Below are positions 12,854 to 25,400 of a stretch of 64,000 nt of DNA, one piece after another; the first letter of the stretch is position 1, and every line of letters begins with the position of its first letter. Source of the DNA: Limanda limanda (Eukaryota > Chordata > Actinopteri > Pleuronectiformes > Pleuronectidae); the NCBI RefSeq assembly GCF_963576545.1, contig NC_083649.1:7039406-7103405 (forward strand). Reading direction: 5' to 3'. Both the position numbers and the translations under genes were made by a program. Under the pieces are notes generated by a model that made no database searches, was not told the DNA's origin, and saw only the letters and a list, made by a program, of their open reading frames with translations.

Positions 12854-13367
12854 GTACTCAAGTACATTTTTCATGTATATTTCTTCACTTTTTCTCCACT
12901 AAATATGTCAGCAAATATCTTTACTTTCTGTTTTTACTATGCGTTACCTAAAATAGATTTGGAAGAGGCCAATGCTGAAACTGCAAATGTGTGTATTGGC
13001 ATCATCTGCAGATTGATTATACCTGTATCTGTATTATAGTTGTAGTAAACAGAATATACAGTAGGGACAGTTGTAGATGAAGTAGATTGTTGCATCAGGG
13101 AATAGCAAGTACTTACTTATTTTAATGAAGTAGAATAGTTAATGAGGTACTTTTACTTGAGTGGATTTTTTGTCTATTTATCCATACTTTTACTTCCATA
13201 AAATGTTTTAGTACTTCCTCCACCACTGCTAGAAATTAAAAACAGTATTTTGTGTTTAAAAAATTGCCCGATTTGCCCCCAACAGATTAAAATGTCCTCA
13301 ACACAATGAACTTTGTAACCTGTGTTTGACTTCTATGCAGTGGCTTGTCTCCAATAACTGTATATCG
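12854..13367. repeat. Tandem segmental duplication, unit 2 (with MITE copy 2)
   Basis: Second copy of the preceding unit with small indels and substitutions. It carries a 5'-truncated copy of the MITE whose 3' end (CCACCACTG) is near 13,230, then the duplicated flank ending 'ataactgtatatc'. The MITE is truncated at the same point where the duplication begins, so one event duplicated the element together with host sequence. Confidence 0.85.
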
Positions 13368-13369
13368 AG

Positions 13370-15320
13370 GTCCACTCTCCACTCTCAGGCTGTGGTTTCC
13401 TGTCAGATGGACGACATCGAGCAGAGATCGTGCACGTGATGATCTGCTCGTGCACTTTCTGCACCGCGACCCCAAAACACATCGTGCATCTACACGAAGA
13501 TAAATCCGATGGCCGGTTATTTGCTTGACTTTTTCTTTTTCTCAGGGTCACATTTCAGATGTTTGTGCTGCAAACATCATTCTTGTCATCTACCGGATGA
13601 GGAGGAGGAGGAGGAGGTGGGGGGGGGGCATATGCATCACCATTGTGAGCTGTAAGTGTAAGTTATTGTGTGCTACATCAGCAACTGTCAACTGACCTCT
13701 AATGAACCTCACACAGCATTGTTCCGCCGCAGCGCTCAGCCAGATCTGTCTTATTGTGTTCGGTGCTGCTGGCGTTTCTCTCACGCTCGCCCTGTCACGG
13801 CGCCCTCTCTCTCTCTCTCTCACACACCGCTCTGCTGACCTCACGCAGTCGCCGTGCTCACGAAGGCGTTGTGCTCCGTGTGCAAGTGTGCATGTCCACA
13901 TTCATAAGCAGGATTTGAGTGTCTGTTCCTGTGTGTGGTTAGAGAAACCTCCTGTCGAAGGCCCAGAAACACAGGTTGAAGAAAACTGGACCGGGCTCAG
14001 GGAACGGCCAGCGGAGAAAACTTCAAGTGGAAACTATTCCAGACTGGAAGTCCCATCTGCTTTCACTTTAGAGTCTGAGTCCTAAACTAAATAAAGATCC
14101 CTCCTGAACACTTTTATTGCACTTCTCTCTCCATCCATCCTTCGTTCCCATCCTGCTCTTTTCACTGTTTCAACATCCCAGGAAAAGATTTTTCTTTAGT
14201 CTCGCTTTGCTTCGGCTTGAGAGAGTCGACTTGAATGTGAGAAATGAAAACGGTCCCGTGGTGTTACGAGTTAAAGTGTCCCCCCCCAGTAAAGGCCGGC
14301 TCTGATCCTCCTCATGTGCAACACTTGGGTTTGTTTTTAACGTGTGCACCAGGAGGATTGTTACCTCGGTCTCATCTCAAATGTTGTCTTTGCCTTTTTG
14401 CTGTTATGGGAAGATTTCTGATGACCAGCGTCTGTTTCTCCTTTTCTTTATTCATCCTTTCCCAATTAAACAGAACTTGATTGTTGCAGATCTCACTGTG
14501 AAAACAAGTTTATAATTAGTCGCAGGCAACATTTATCAAAGTCATTTATCAAAACTGCATAAATCTGTGTTCAGTTTACATCTTGGCAACTTGTCTCTTC
14601 CCACAAAACAATTATTGATGGATTGGAAATAGCAGAAAAAGGAGGTTATGTTTTCACCACTGTCCGTTTGTATGAATGTTTGTTTGTTTCTAAGCAAGAT
14701 TACGCAAACAGTTATTGGGCACATTTAGAAGACTGCTATCTGTGAGTCATGTGCAACTTGCTGCAGCTTGATTGAATTTACTATTGGGCCTTGACATGAG
14801 ATCTACTGTGTGCATGTAGTTGATTAATGGGACAAGGAGGAAGAAAGGGAGCAATAAAGAGATCCAGTAACAGACAGATGCCAAAAGCACAACTGCTTTG
14901 TCCTTTTTGTTTTTGATATCTGAGTCAAATGGAAACAAAGCAAATATATTTTCCATGACAAAATACTTTTTAACTCCCTTCTTTAAGTGCCTTCTTTAAG
15001 AGCATTGTTTGATTTCATCCTCTTCCCGGATTCGGAGGTTGTTATAGAGATAATTGTCTGTTCAACACGTGTTCGCTCTTCCCAGCAGCGCAAACAAACC
15101 CGGTGTAACACAGCAGCATTAAATATTCAAATCAATCCATCAGACAGAATAGTTGAGTGTACAGGGTCCTGCCATAATGAATGGCTGCAGCAGGAATCCC
15201 ATGCAATTCGGCTTGAGTCAACACCACAACTTGATGCTGGATCGTGATCTTGCTGGCTGTTGACCAGAGACTATGATTGCAGCAGGACTGCTTGACATAT
15301 AGTATTGAAGTTATCCTTCA
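13370..15320. other. Intergenic, no gene recognised
   Basis: Contains a short GGA/G run near 13,600-13,630 and a (CT)n run near 13,805-13,822. The open frames on both strands, including 13,702-14,085, are not family-like. Confidence 0.45.
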
Positions 15321-15324
15321 AAAA

Positions 15325-15605
15325 TGTTTACCCTCATCGATGCTGCTAAAAAATTTTAATCCCGATGATGTTTTCCTACACTTGACATCTATTGCACTTC
15401 TGTCCGTCTTGGGAGACGGATCCTCACATGTGGCTCTCTGAGGTTTCTACGTATTTTTACCTGTTAAAAGGGTTTTTAGTAGTTTTTCCTTACTCTTGTT
15501 GAGGGTTAAGGACAGAGGATGTCACACAATGTTAACGCCCTATGAGACCAATTGTTATTTGTGAATGTGGGCTATACAAATAAAATTTGATTGATTGATT
15601 GATTG
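15325..15605 (+). repeat. 3' tail of a teleost LINE (or LINE-tailed SINE)
   Basis: Contains the recognisable series 'gacatctattgcacttctgt', 'agggtttttagtagtttttc', 'ggacagaggatgtc' and 'gggctatacaaataaaattt', ending in a short (TTGA)n tail. This is a common 3' terminus of fish retroelements. Only the tail is present, as after 5'-truncated reverse transcription. The LINE clade is not assigned. Confidence 0.75.
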
Positions 15606-15609
15606 AACT

Positions 15610-16996
15610 TTTGAGTCCCATTAAACTCTCGCTGAGATATAAAAGAAACAACACACACACTGCAGCTCTATAGTTGCAGCTGGACGTCGACCAAGAGCCG
15701 CTTGGATCCATGTTTAAGTGTCTGTGTGTTCAACCCGGACCGAGGCAGCTGCTGCACGCTCAAGTGTGTTCATCTGCTGACGTCATCCCAGCGTGCCGCC
15801 CTTCCCTCGCCGCTCCCTCTCCGGGACCCGGTTTGGATTGTCACACTCTGCAGCCAATGCAATCACTGCCGGGCCGCCATGCGCTGCAGCCCGGAGCCGA
15901 CGGAGGCCATGTTTGTGTTTGTCTAAACAAACACCGCTCGTTTTTTTTTTGATGTTCGGTTTGTTTGAGTTTCAAACGTACACCACAGGGAGGGTTCTGG
16001 AATCTTCGGGCACCCAACAAAGACTCCCTCGTCCACAAGAAGAATCCATAAAATGAACGAAGGCGCTCTTTAAGTCCCCACGCAGAGCGAGAGCGGCGTC
16101 TGCTGAACAAAGGGATGACGACGAGGCTGTGGCCGACCGCGAGTCCCAGAAGAGACGCTGACTGTTTATTTATGGGGATGTAATTGTGTTTACTGATGTG
16201 GAGTCGAACAGGCTGTCTCGGGGTTGGTATCACAGGTCAGTGGAGGGCAGACTGCCTTCAGAGAGCTTCTACCCACATGCTGGGTCACAGATGACCTCAC
16301 CGTCCTGGTGGAGGAATCGACAGACTGGATTCACCGCCTCCCGTCTCTAAATCCTCCCGTGGGACTCCAACCAGCGCACACAGGCCGCATGAATAAGTCA
16401 TGACATCTTTTTGTCTGAGTCGATCCTCTTCCTCGTTACCGTTCCCCTGTCTTCCCACTTTGCCACTTGCTTTTTAAATTCAGCTCGAGATCTTTTCTTC
16501 ATTAAAGGTGAAAAAGAATAGCCGGAGCCTCTTTGCTTCAGGAGAGTCTCTCTAGCCAGAGATGCACTCTCGCCCTTTCTCCTCTATTCCCTCTATTCGT
16601 CCTTGGGGTCCTCTTGTCTCTTGTGGTGAAGAGGGCAATTTATTCATCTATTGATTGGCTTGTTTGTGTGTTTGCCCGGCGTGAGGGAGGAGGATTTCTC
16701 TGAGGGGTTCTCAGTTGGCTTCAGTGAGTCTAGATGTGGCCAAGATGAGTCGGAATCAAAAAGATAAGCCGAAACACAGAGACACGTATGAATGAAGTGA
16801 CAAACTAGAATGGCACTGAGTAGATCCTATATATATCAGTCCTCCAAATAAGTCTTTCATCAAGATTCATGAATTATTCCCTGGGAAATTGGTAGAAATG
16901 TCAAAGATAGTGAAAGTAAATGACTCATTCCCCATCATTCCTCCATGTTTCATAGAAATCTGTAGTTTTAAGAAATCTTGCTAAACCTAACAAATG
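15610..16996. other. Intergenic, G/C-richer, no gene recognised
   Basis: Roughly 15,780-16,150 is richer in CpG than its surroundings and could be regulatory. Overlapping open frames on both strands look compositional rather than coding. No exon is supported. Confidence 0.4.
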
Positions 16997-17459
16997 GATG
17001 CTGGCAAGGGCGTAGGATTATATAGGGACGGTAGGGTCCCGACCCTACCAAAATCCAGCCTCTACTGTGTAGTCCCTACCAATAATACACCCGCTGTCCG
17101 TATTGTTTAGGCAATAATTATAGTACACAAAGGGTTAAAAATCAGTCTCTGCTAGAAGTCCCGCCTCTAAACAACTATCGCGCTTTGATTGGCCGTCCCC
17201 GCTGTCACTCCATCTGCTTGTTAAAAAAAAAAAAAGCTACCGGCAACTTGCTAGTCCCAGACAGGAGGAGCAACAGGACGCCTCGGTGCATAGCTAATAT
17301 CTGCATCTGCGAGTGTAAGTTCTGCCTTCGGTCACGTCAGCGAGACGGATTTTAATATCAGTGATGTCATTTGCAGTAACACTTATATTTGTGTGTGTTT
17401 TATGCTTGTGCGTGCGCGCGCTGTGCGTGCAAGTGTGCGTGTGTGTGTGTGTGTGTAGG

Positions 17460-17510
17460 ATGTCGAAGAAACGAAAACTGGACATAAGAGACTTCTTTAG
17501 AAGTCAACGT
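17460..17510 (+). pseudogene. hAT transposase leader exon
   Basis: The ATG at 17,460 opens MSKKRKLDIRDFFRSQR and ends at a good donor (CGT|GTAAGT at 17,511). A TAG acceptor lies two bases before the ATG, after a (GT)n tract, and a GTGTAAGT donor lies near 17,315. The original transposase therefore probably had a 5' noncoding exon. A Lys/Arg-rich start followed by LDIRxFF is typical of ZMYM-like hAT transposases. No matching second coding exon follows directly. Confidence 0.6.
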
Positions 17511-17593
17511 GTAAGTTAATTAAAAGGTTATATATTTTAGAGCCATAACAATACTGAATATAAGTGAATGACATTGTAGATCAGTACCCATAG

Positions 17594-17965
17594 CTGAACA
17601 GGGACATACTAAAGGTCCAACTAGCCATGTTTAGGTCCAAATACACTGTCAAATCTAGTGTTGAAGTGGCAGAAATAATGAGAGGATTGACAGTTGAAGT
17701 GAGAGGTCTGTTTGATCAGGTTGAGTCCCTTATCAGGCTGCTTTTAGTCATACCAGTTGCATCAGCTGAGGCTGAAAGAAGTTTCAGTGCTCTCAGGAGG
17801 CTTAAAACATGGCTGAGAACCACCATGACTCAAGTCAGATTGAACAATCTTGCAGTGTGCCATGTCCATCAGGAGACACTGGACAACATTGACCTTAAAG
17901 AAATCTATCAGCAGTTCATTTCTGTTACAGAAAGACGTAGGCATGTGTTTGGTTCTTTCAAATAG
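17594..17965 (+). pseudogene. hAT transposase C-terminal dimerisation fragment
   Basis: An open frame from about 17,594 to the stop at 17,963-17,965. It contains the hATC signature: a hydrophobic run (RLLLVIPVASAEAERSFSAL) followed by RRLKTWLRTTMTQVRLNNLAVCHV (split here: RRLKTWLRTTM, TQVRLNNLAVCHV). This is the last ~115 residues of a normally 600-800-residue transposase. The catalytic DDE residues and the upstream zinc-finger region are absent, so the product could not transpose on its own. It could still dimerise with related transposases if expressed. Confidence 0.85.
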
Positions 17966-18420
17966 GAAGAGCACAATGGACACTAATCTGTGTATATGTT
18001 AGTATTAGCGATTCCTGGCTGATGACCCTGCAGCTGGCTCATGGGCACTGGAGGAAGAAATGCCCAGCAGGAAATTATACTGACCTGTACATTTAGTGAT
18101 ACACCTGTTGTTGTATTATTTCAAAAATATTTATTTACAATGTTGTTGATGTTGTTTACAGTTGCACCAGAGTAAAGTTGAAAACTCTTCTAAGTTGACT
18201 CATTTTCTTTCATTAGTTGCTTTAACCTATAACATTACAGAATGCATATTCTCTTTTGATATTCAGATATGCATTATAAACATGTTAATTAAGCCGATTT
18301 ATTGATTTTTTTTTCAATTATCATTGCGAATACAAAAAAAACCTATCAACTTTAGGAAGCACTTTCATATCCCACGGACCCCACCAATGTCCAAATCAAA
18401 CCTACTCCCTTGGATGCTGG

Positions 18421-19240
18421 TAACAACATAACCTCCTTGGGCGGGCAATGGTTAAAATGAATCAATGATTAACAGCAAAGTACAAACATGACAGATTTGT
18501 TTGGCTCCTTTTTGGTTCCACTTGTTCCATTGAACAGTTCATTCCTGTGTTTCTGACATTTCTGTCTGGGTCCTGGCTAAATCCCCGGAGCTCAGGATCT
18601 GGGTGATGTGGATAGAGAGGTCGAAGGTCACAATCCAAAGCGCTTAAGAGGGGTGAGAGAGGTTTCCAGAGTGATTGACCACGAGAGAAAAGAAAACAAA
18701 CTAAAGCAGAAACCCAATGCCCCCTTGGAACTAATTCAAGTAGAAATGTGAAGAGTGAAAAAAAGAGAAAAAGGGGCATCAATCGCCTTGAAGTTACGAA
18801 AACAGCTTGACTGAGAAGAAGAAATACTGCCACGCATATCTTCCTTGTTTTTTAAACCAAACACCGGAGCAGGCGTCGCACACCTGACGTTTCCGATCAC
18901 ATGAGCTGTCTCCTCGGAGCAGAAAGACCATTAGGACCTGATGAGTGACTGGAGAGTTGGATAGATGTTTGTCTGTCAGTATGTGGAACGTCTCGAAAAC
19001 TGTTTATCTCATCGGCGTCACACTTTGCATGAGTATTGGAAGGGCAGTGTTGAGTTCGGTGACGCAATATGTTAAGAATTAATAAACTGTGGATAAACAG
19101 TCGGCCCAGGCTCTGTGTAGCAGCGCCGGCTGGGACTGATCAACACAACAACAACGGATTCTCTAGCTCCAGGGTTCATCGAGCTTTGAATAAACAAATG
19201 AGCAGCTCTTTGTGAATCAAATAAATGAATAATCCACATT
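18421..19240. other. Intergenic, no gene recognised
   Basis: No supported exon. Minus-strand frames at 18,462-18,833 and 19,072-19,371 show no family resemblance. Confidence 0.45.
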
Positions 19241-19245
19241 AACGT

Positions 19246-19882
19246 GAGAGGCGGTGGACTAGTGGCAGAAACTTGGACTATGGGCAGAAAAGGTCTGTGG
19301 TTCGTCTCTGGTTCGACTCCACGGAGAAACAACAAAAAGACGAACCTGGATTGATCTGTCCAAAAATCCAAGAGGATTCTCCCTACCCTGTTCCTACTCC
19401 ACGGTTCGTCTCCTCAGAGTTTCGGCGGAAACTTGCCTGGAACGAACCTGGACCTGTCCAAAGTTCAAAAAGACTCTTCTCCCTACCCTGTCTAGTGCCC
19501 CTGAGCAAGGCACCTTACTCCCCCAACATCTGCTCCCCGGGCGCCGTACCTGGCAGCCCACTGCTCTGCTCTGCAGTGTGTCCTGCACCAGATGGGTGAA
19601 ATGCAGAGGACTAATTTCCCCAATGCATGAGTGTGTCTTTGCATGTTTGTGCATGTGTGTGGGATTAATAAAAGCGTATCTTCTAGTGCCCCTGAGCAAG
19701 GCACCTTACTCCCCTAACATCTGCTCCCCGGGCGCCGTACATGGCTGCCCACTGCTCTGTGTGTCCTGCACCAGATGGGTTAAAAGCAGAGGTTAAATTT
19801 CCCTCCTTGCATGAGTGTGCTTGTGCATGTCTGTGCATGTGTTTAGGACAAATAAATAAATGTATCTTAATCTTAATCTTAA
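19246..19882 (+). repeat. tRNA-derived SINE, copy B, with duplicated body
   Basis: Head from about 19,246 ('gaggcggtggactagtggca') with an exact Pol III B-box match GGTTCGACTCC at 19,310-19,320. Two tandem bodies follow, 19,491-19,681 and 19,682-19,882. Each starts CTAGTGCCCCTGAGCAAGGC and runs through 'catctgctccccgggcgccg' to a tail. The final tail is (TCTTAA)n-like. The body-body junction means this is a dimeric or recombinant copy. Confidence 0.85.
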
Positions 19883-19884
19883 CT

Positions 19885-22385
19885 TAAACCATAATCAATG
19901 AGAAAAAGTCAGCGTTGCCCTTATTCTCCCTTTTTCCCCCTCAGTATCTTTTGCTATCCGCTGTAATTCGTCTTTAAACAGTTCCCGGCCGCCTGTGAAT
20001 CATCAGATTAAATTCTGCGTATGATGACAAGCTCTTACATTGCACAAATCTTGTGTTTGAACTCAGTTGTTGATTCTGAGTCAGCGACAGATGAGCAACG
20101 TAATGAAATCTGAGTTTAAAGAGAGAGGCTTCGGGCTGAGGCTGCGGTTCCTGGAGAGCAGGGTGGGGGGGGCAGCGGAGCAGGGACCTCGGCCAGGACT
20201 CGGCCGACGTTCCTGGAGCGATGTGTGGACAAAGCAGAGCAGGTACGGAGGAAACACAAGGTTGGACCGAAGGCCGGCTGGGAACTGGATCTCAGACGAG
20301 GAGCTGGCTGAGGCAGGACACAGGTCTTGGCCGTAGCGTAGTGTAACATGAGTGAACATCTGAGGTTTTAATTCTGCTCGGTGCTTGTTGATGAGTGGAT
20401 GAGGAGCCAGTGTGCAGGTGATGTGATCAAAGCAGAACAGCAGGAACCCAAGGTAACAAAGGGAGAAGCAGAGTCGATACTGATCACAAGCATCGAAACA
20501 CAAGTTCAGGAAACTCAGCAGAACGAGCAAGAAACTATCTCTGAGCTTGGCAGGAAGGGATGAGAATGGAATATACAACCAGGCAGACAGGAGGTTGTAA
20601 ATCTGAGCTACTACGAAACATGTGGAGCCGGCTTCTGCTGTGTGGTGCCGGTGTGTAGATGCACATGTGTGAATGCAAATATAAGCTGGTCGCAAATCTG
20701 CCCATCCCGAAAATACATGAATTGCAAGGAAGACAAAAAAAACCTCCGAGGCAACATGTGCATCTATTTTGGCTCCAACCTCTTTGCCAAGTGTGAGTCA
20801 GTGAGTCACAAGACTCCAAAAACGTAACCTAGTTTTCAGATTTATGACATTTGGTCAGCTGGGAAGAGGAAAACCGACATTGGCTGTTACTCCTCCATCG
20901 CAAATATTGTCTCAATTACTAACTAATGCGTCCCTTTGTGTCCGTCCCTGTGTCCCCAAAAGATGTAAACTCCAAAGCAGTGGAATAATGGAAGAGGATC
21001 CAAAAGTTTCAAAATATCAATTGATGGATACACAGGAAACAAACATCCCCAAGACAAAAGCAGCGACACACATAAGGCTTGTGGAGCAATAACACTTTTC
21101 CACAGTTGACAGTCATCAATGTGAAACAATCTCTGTTTAGCTTCTTCCCTCTCGACACGTTGACACTTTTCTCTTTGACTAACTTACTGCAACTTTTATT
21201 AAACTAACATTTTACTCAAAATAAGCAAGTCAGGCCAGTAGGTGGCGCACGCCTGTGAACGGTGGTAATGTGTTTGCAGTGACGCTAAATTTTGCTGCAA
21301 ACTTGTAACTAGAATTTTTAATGTTTTAAAGCGAAAGTAAAGTAAAGTGTGATGTCATCGTTTCCTAAACGCTCCATTTTAAAATGGAAAACATGGATAT
21401 ACAGCAACCGGAGTCTTAAAAAATCTGCACTTTGACATTTGTTCAAGTCTTAAAACGTTTGTTTGCATGGAGGAGACGCCAAAATGCAACGGAGAAAAAA
21501 ACTTTTTCTGCAAACCTAAGTAAGCCTGAGAGGAGAGAGAGTTCAGGGAGCGGGTTTGAGAAGAAGACATCAAAGTTTATGTTGTATATCCTGGTTTTAA
21601 TTCAGGATAAGAAAGTTGCGTTGCAGTGGCTCGACACTGGAAGTCTAAACCCAGTTGAGCTTCAAGCAGCCCAAGGTATTAAACTGATACTTAATCCTCC
21701 ACAGATGGATATACAATGGTAAGACCCCTTTTTTCCCTGGTTTACCCTATATACTGTACATACTCTTAGAGAGGGCGTGTCTGAGCGGAGGACGTTTCTT
21801 AACTGTGAAGTTCAGGCGTCTCAGCAGCAGTTGCAGAGCTAAGATGAGCAGCTCTCCCAATAAGCTCCAATGAAGCTCAGAGCCGCCGCCATTATAAGCT
21901 GCTCTCGCCCACAGGAAAGTGGAGGCTGTTTTCTTGAACTCTCGTTTTTCTTTCAGCGGGATCAGAATTTTTCAGAGAGAATGTTGGGGGGGTTTTGATT
22001 GGTCTAATCTCCGCAGTTGATCCGGTGAACATGCCGTCTCCGTGAGGCCTCGGAGGAAGGAGCCGAGATTCCACAGTCACCAAATCACAAGTGAGGGTTT
22101 TTGCAAATCGCTGGGTTTGTGATCAACGTTTGAAAGACAAGAACAAGAGCAAAGAACTCACAACACGGGTTTGATCAACTGGGAGCATCCTGGTAATCCT
22201 GTGGCCTGTACACAGTTCAGTGTGGCTGCAGAGAAAAAAAAACCTTCCAAATCTTCTGCTTGGTTCACAGGTTTTCATAAACTCTCTCGACACACACAGA
22301 TTGACTCCAGCCAGCAGCACCGAGAGGGAAATTACACCAAGACCAAATAAGGACATTATTTCTCCTGATCTACAATCTCAAATGA
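19885..22385. other. Intergenic with a possible MITE remnant near 21.2 kb
   Basis: No gene recognised. A segment from about 21,230 carries 'ggccagtaggtggcgcacgc' and 'gcaaacttgtaactagaatt', which resemble the interior of the MITE at 46,833-47,454. Its ends could not be placed. The minus frame 20,081-20,695 (204 codons) has no recognisable domain. Confidence 0.4.
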
Positions 22386-22388
22386 AGC

Positions 22389-22390
<2 letters not shown>

Positions 22391-22451
<61 letters not shown>
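22391..22451. repeat. (TG)n microsatellite, about 60 bp
   Basis: Perfect TG dinucleotide run of about 30 units. Confidence 0.97.
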
Positions 22452-22454
<3 letters not shown>

Positions 22455-22459
22455 GTGTG

Positions 22460-25400
22460 TGTTTGTGCTCTGTCTCCAGCAGTTTAAGTTTCAGACCCTG
22501 AGAGTGAAGACATCTTTTGCTTGACAGCTTTATTTCTTCAAAGGGCAGTTTGGGGTTTAAGACAACTCTGGAGGGTAAAGGTTAGAAATAGAATTATGTT
22601 TTTGTTCGGGTCAGTTTCAGGGGTCAGGGTCTGGATTTGCGATTCCCTTCGTCAAGCCCGGAACAAAACCCCTTGTCCATTGGTTTGTTTGTCAGCAAAA
22701 TGCATCCTTAGTGTAGTTGTTCATGAGATGATGCAGGTTAGATTGAATCCAGTATATTAGAAATTGTCCATAAAGAGAGAAAGAGAACAAATAAATAGAG
22801 GGTGAACACACACAAAATATGCAATGCTTGTCGATATAATACTAAGTAATAAAAGGGATTTGTGGAACTGGATGTCATGCATTTCCAATATTTGCTCTAT
22901 CAAAACAATACATGTCATCGCGTAAAAAATCGACTTCATTTTCACTGACTTTCCTGTTGCTTTCCCAAATAGAATATTGGGCTAAATCCTCCGTGTGTCT
23001 GCACAAAGTAAAACCACTGAGAACCAACAGAGCTCTCTAACCTCTCCGCTCTACGATGTCACATGTGGCGCTCTCAATCCAAACATCATGTCAGCATCGA
23101 GCTGCAATGCTCCAAAAATGCAGCGATTTCTCATCTACTGGAATTCTCTCGGTGCGTTTCTTAAGAGGAGTCCGGGGAGGAAACATGGGGCATGAGTTTG
23201 GAGGGAACGCGATAAACGAGGAAAACCGAGAAACTGTAAAAAAAATCTGCGAGTGGGAGAGAGCGGCAGCCGTGCTGTGCCAAGCCCGGCTCACTTTCAC
23301 TTCATGCTGAGGGAGCACAAGGTCAGAAACACGTGCTCCACCTGGAAATCACCCAGGAGGCGCTGTGACATGCTGCAGACTCAGAAGCTCGGAGCTGGAG
23401 GATCTCCAGAGCGCTCGTGACCTTTCACTCTGTCCCTGTTGAACTCCTGTTTTAATAGATTTGACAGGTATGTTCATTTTGATGAGGAGTCTTACCCACA
23501 TGAGACCAGCTTATAGGAAGTGGCTGTTTGGGTGGCTGCAGCCCCCTGCAAACTCAAATCCTGTAAGCTCTCCGTAAATGAAACCCCGGGAGGAGTCTGC
23601 TTACAGAGATGAGCTTGTCTTCCCCTTTCTTTTAAAACGTATGTGAGGTCCTGCTCCCTGCTCACAGCTATCTGAATGAACTCTATATATCTCGTTTTTG
23701 GCCTGTAAAACAATTTCCTTCTTTCAAAAAGTTCATTAATGATTCTCTGGACTTGGGACGATGTGAGAGCATCCTGTGTCTGCAGACGAATGCCGGTCGC
23801 TGTCGGTTTCTCTCTTTGCGATCGCTCCAGCAGCAGCTACAAGGCAGAGGTCAACAACTGGCTTTCACTTCAGACGCTATCATCTCCGACATGTCGCGGC
23901 TGAAAATTAAGAGGAGGGAGAGAGAGCAGCGGACGAAAGATGAGGAAGGAGCACAGGAGATTATTTGCTTTTCTGCAGGAGGGGGAGACGCTCTTGTCGT
24001 TTTAAAGGCTTTCGAGGGGATGTTTGCTCACCCTCTTAATGGCTTGAGAGGACTGGAGGCATCTATCTTTCTCTCCACGCGTTTCGGGGGAGAAAGCCCG
24101 AGAGGAACGGACCAATTCAGGCCTTTGAGTGATTGCACCAGCTCCAACAGATATGTCCCAGCAGCACACATGGAAAAATACCATTATTAAAGTCAATATC
24201 ACAACGGAATTTCCATTACGCAGACATGCAGCGGGGATATAGTCCACATTAATAAAATCCCATGAAACCAGTTTACATTTTTATGCACTCATCAGAAGTA
24301 ATAGCATATAGGAATTTGTAGTTTTATAGAACTTGGCCAGACACATTTCAGCATTCGGTCGTCAAAACATTTGTAGATAAACAAATATTCCTTTGACTGC
24401 ATTTAAAACATTTTTTGAAGTGTAGAGTTTGTTATTTTACATCCATCTCATGTGAGTTTGTGTAAATGTGTAGATTCAAACTGAGTCATTTTAATGGGTG
24501 GCTGAGAACAACTTGTCTCCAGAGTTACACATGCACCGGAGGAATGTCAATGTGCACGAGGGTGTGTGACAGAAGCAAAAGAAAAAATAGATGCATAAAA
24601 TACACTCTAGATGGCAAAGGATGAGAAAAACTAGGCGTCAGAGGATATAGCACACGCATGCACACTATAAATCACCTTCTAAATCACTCAGGTTAGCCGC
24701 CACTGAGCCTGACGAGTGACAGCGGCCTGTCTGCCGGGCCTCGGCCATGTGGAGCGTGGCCCAGGGGTTGACAGCCCGGTCTGAAACCTGAGGACCAAAT
24801 GGACCTGGGAGTCTCTGGAGGGCTGGATAGGATCTTTCTGCACCTCCATGTCCCGGCACATCTGGCCTGCTGCACGGCTGTTTGGCTGGATGGGGGGGTA
24901 CGGAGGGGGTGAGAGAGGTGAAGGGAGGGTACAGAAGAAAAAAGGGTGTGTTCTTGGGGGCATGAGATGACACATTACAGAGCTGTGCAGCTGTTCTGTG
25001 GTTTCTTGCTTTTCTTTTATGTCTCTGTGCAGCTTAATAAATGTGGGAGGCACATCTTGTGTGGCTGGTTCCTTCGGTCTGAGGAGAAAGTTGGATTCCT
25101 CCTCATTATTTATGTTTACAAGTATTAATGAAGTTGTATCCTTGATTTTTCTAAAGCTGCTCCCTCTTCTTCTTCTTCTCTTTGTCCCATCTCCTTTGTC
25201 ATCGGTTTGCAGTTCTGATCCTATTCGTCTGCTCTCTAGCGCCACACTCTGGCTCTTAGTCTTGCTCCTAATCCCCTTTTTATAATGATTTAATTGCACT
25301 TCTTGTGTGGTTCGCTCTGTCAGTCAAAAGAAAAAAAGGAAAATCCTCGTCATTATTTGTGTGTGTGTGTGTATGTGTGTAGTTGTAACCTTGCCTGAGG

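Larger units (their letters stand above)
17005..18412 (+). mobile_element. Internally deleted hAT transposon (Tip100/Zaphod-like ends)
   Basis: A 1,408-bp element. Left end CAAGGGCGTAGG, right end reversed CAAGGGAGTAGG, flanked by a perfect 8-bp duplication GATGCTGG (16,997-17,004 and 18,413-18,420). Inside are a short leader exon and the C-terminal dimerisation domain of a hAT transposase, with the zinc-finger and catalytic core missing. The end sequence and the leader motif (KRKLDIRDFF) resemble Tip100/Zaphod-type elements that encode ZMYM1-like transposases; that family name is inference. Confidence 0.92.

Noticed and set aside
19246..19330. Possible functional tRNA gene
   Set aside because: The B-box is exact, but no cloverleaf can be folded, and the same head recurs as a SINE at two other sites.
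20081..20695. 204-codon minus-strand frame
   Set aside because: No domain, splice partner or recognisable family; other frames of similar length overlap it on both strands.
23753..24190. 145-codon plus-strand frame
   Set aside because: Begins plausibly but has no domain, and neither splice context nor homology can be argued.
24688..25299. 203-codon minus-strand frame rich in Arg and Pro
   Set aside because: Composition-driven; overlapping frames on both strands and no family resemblance.
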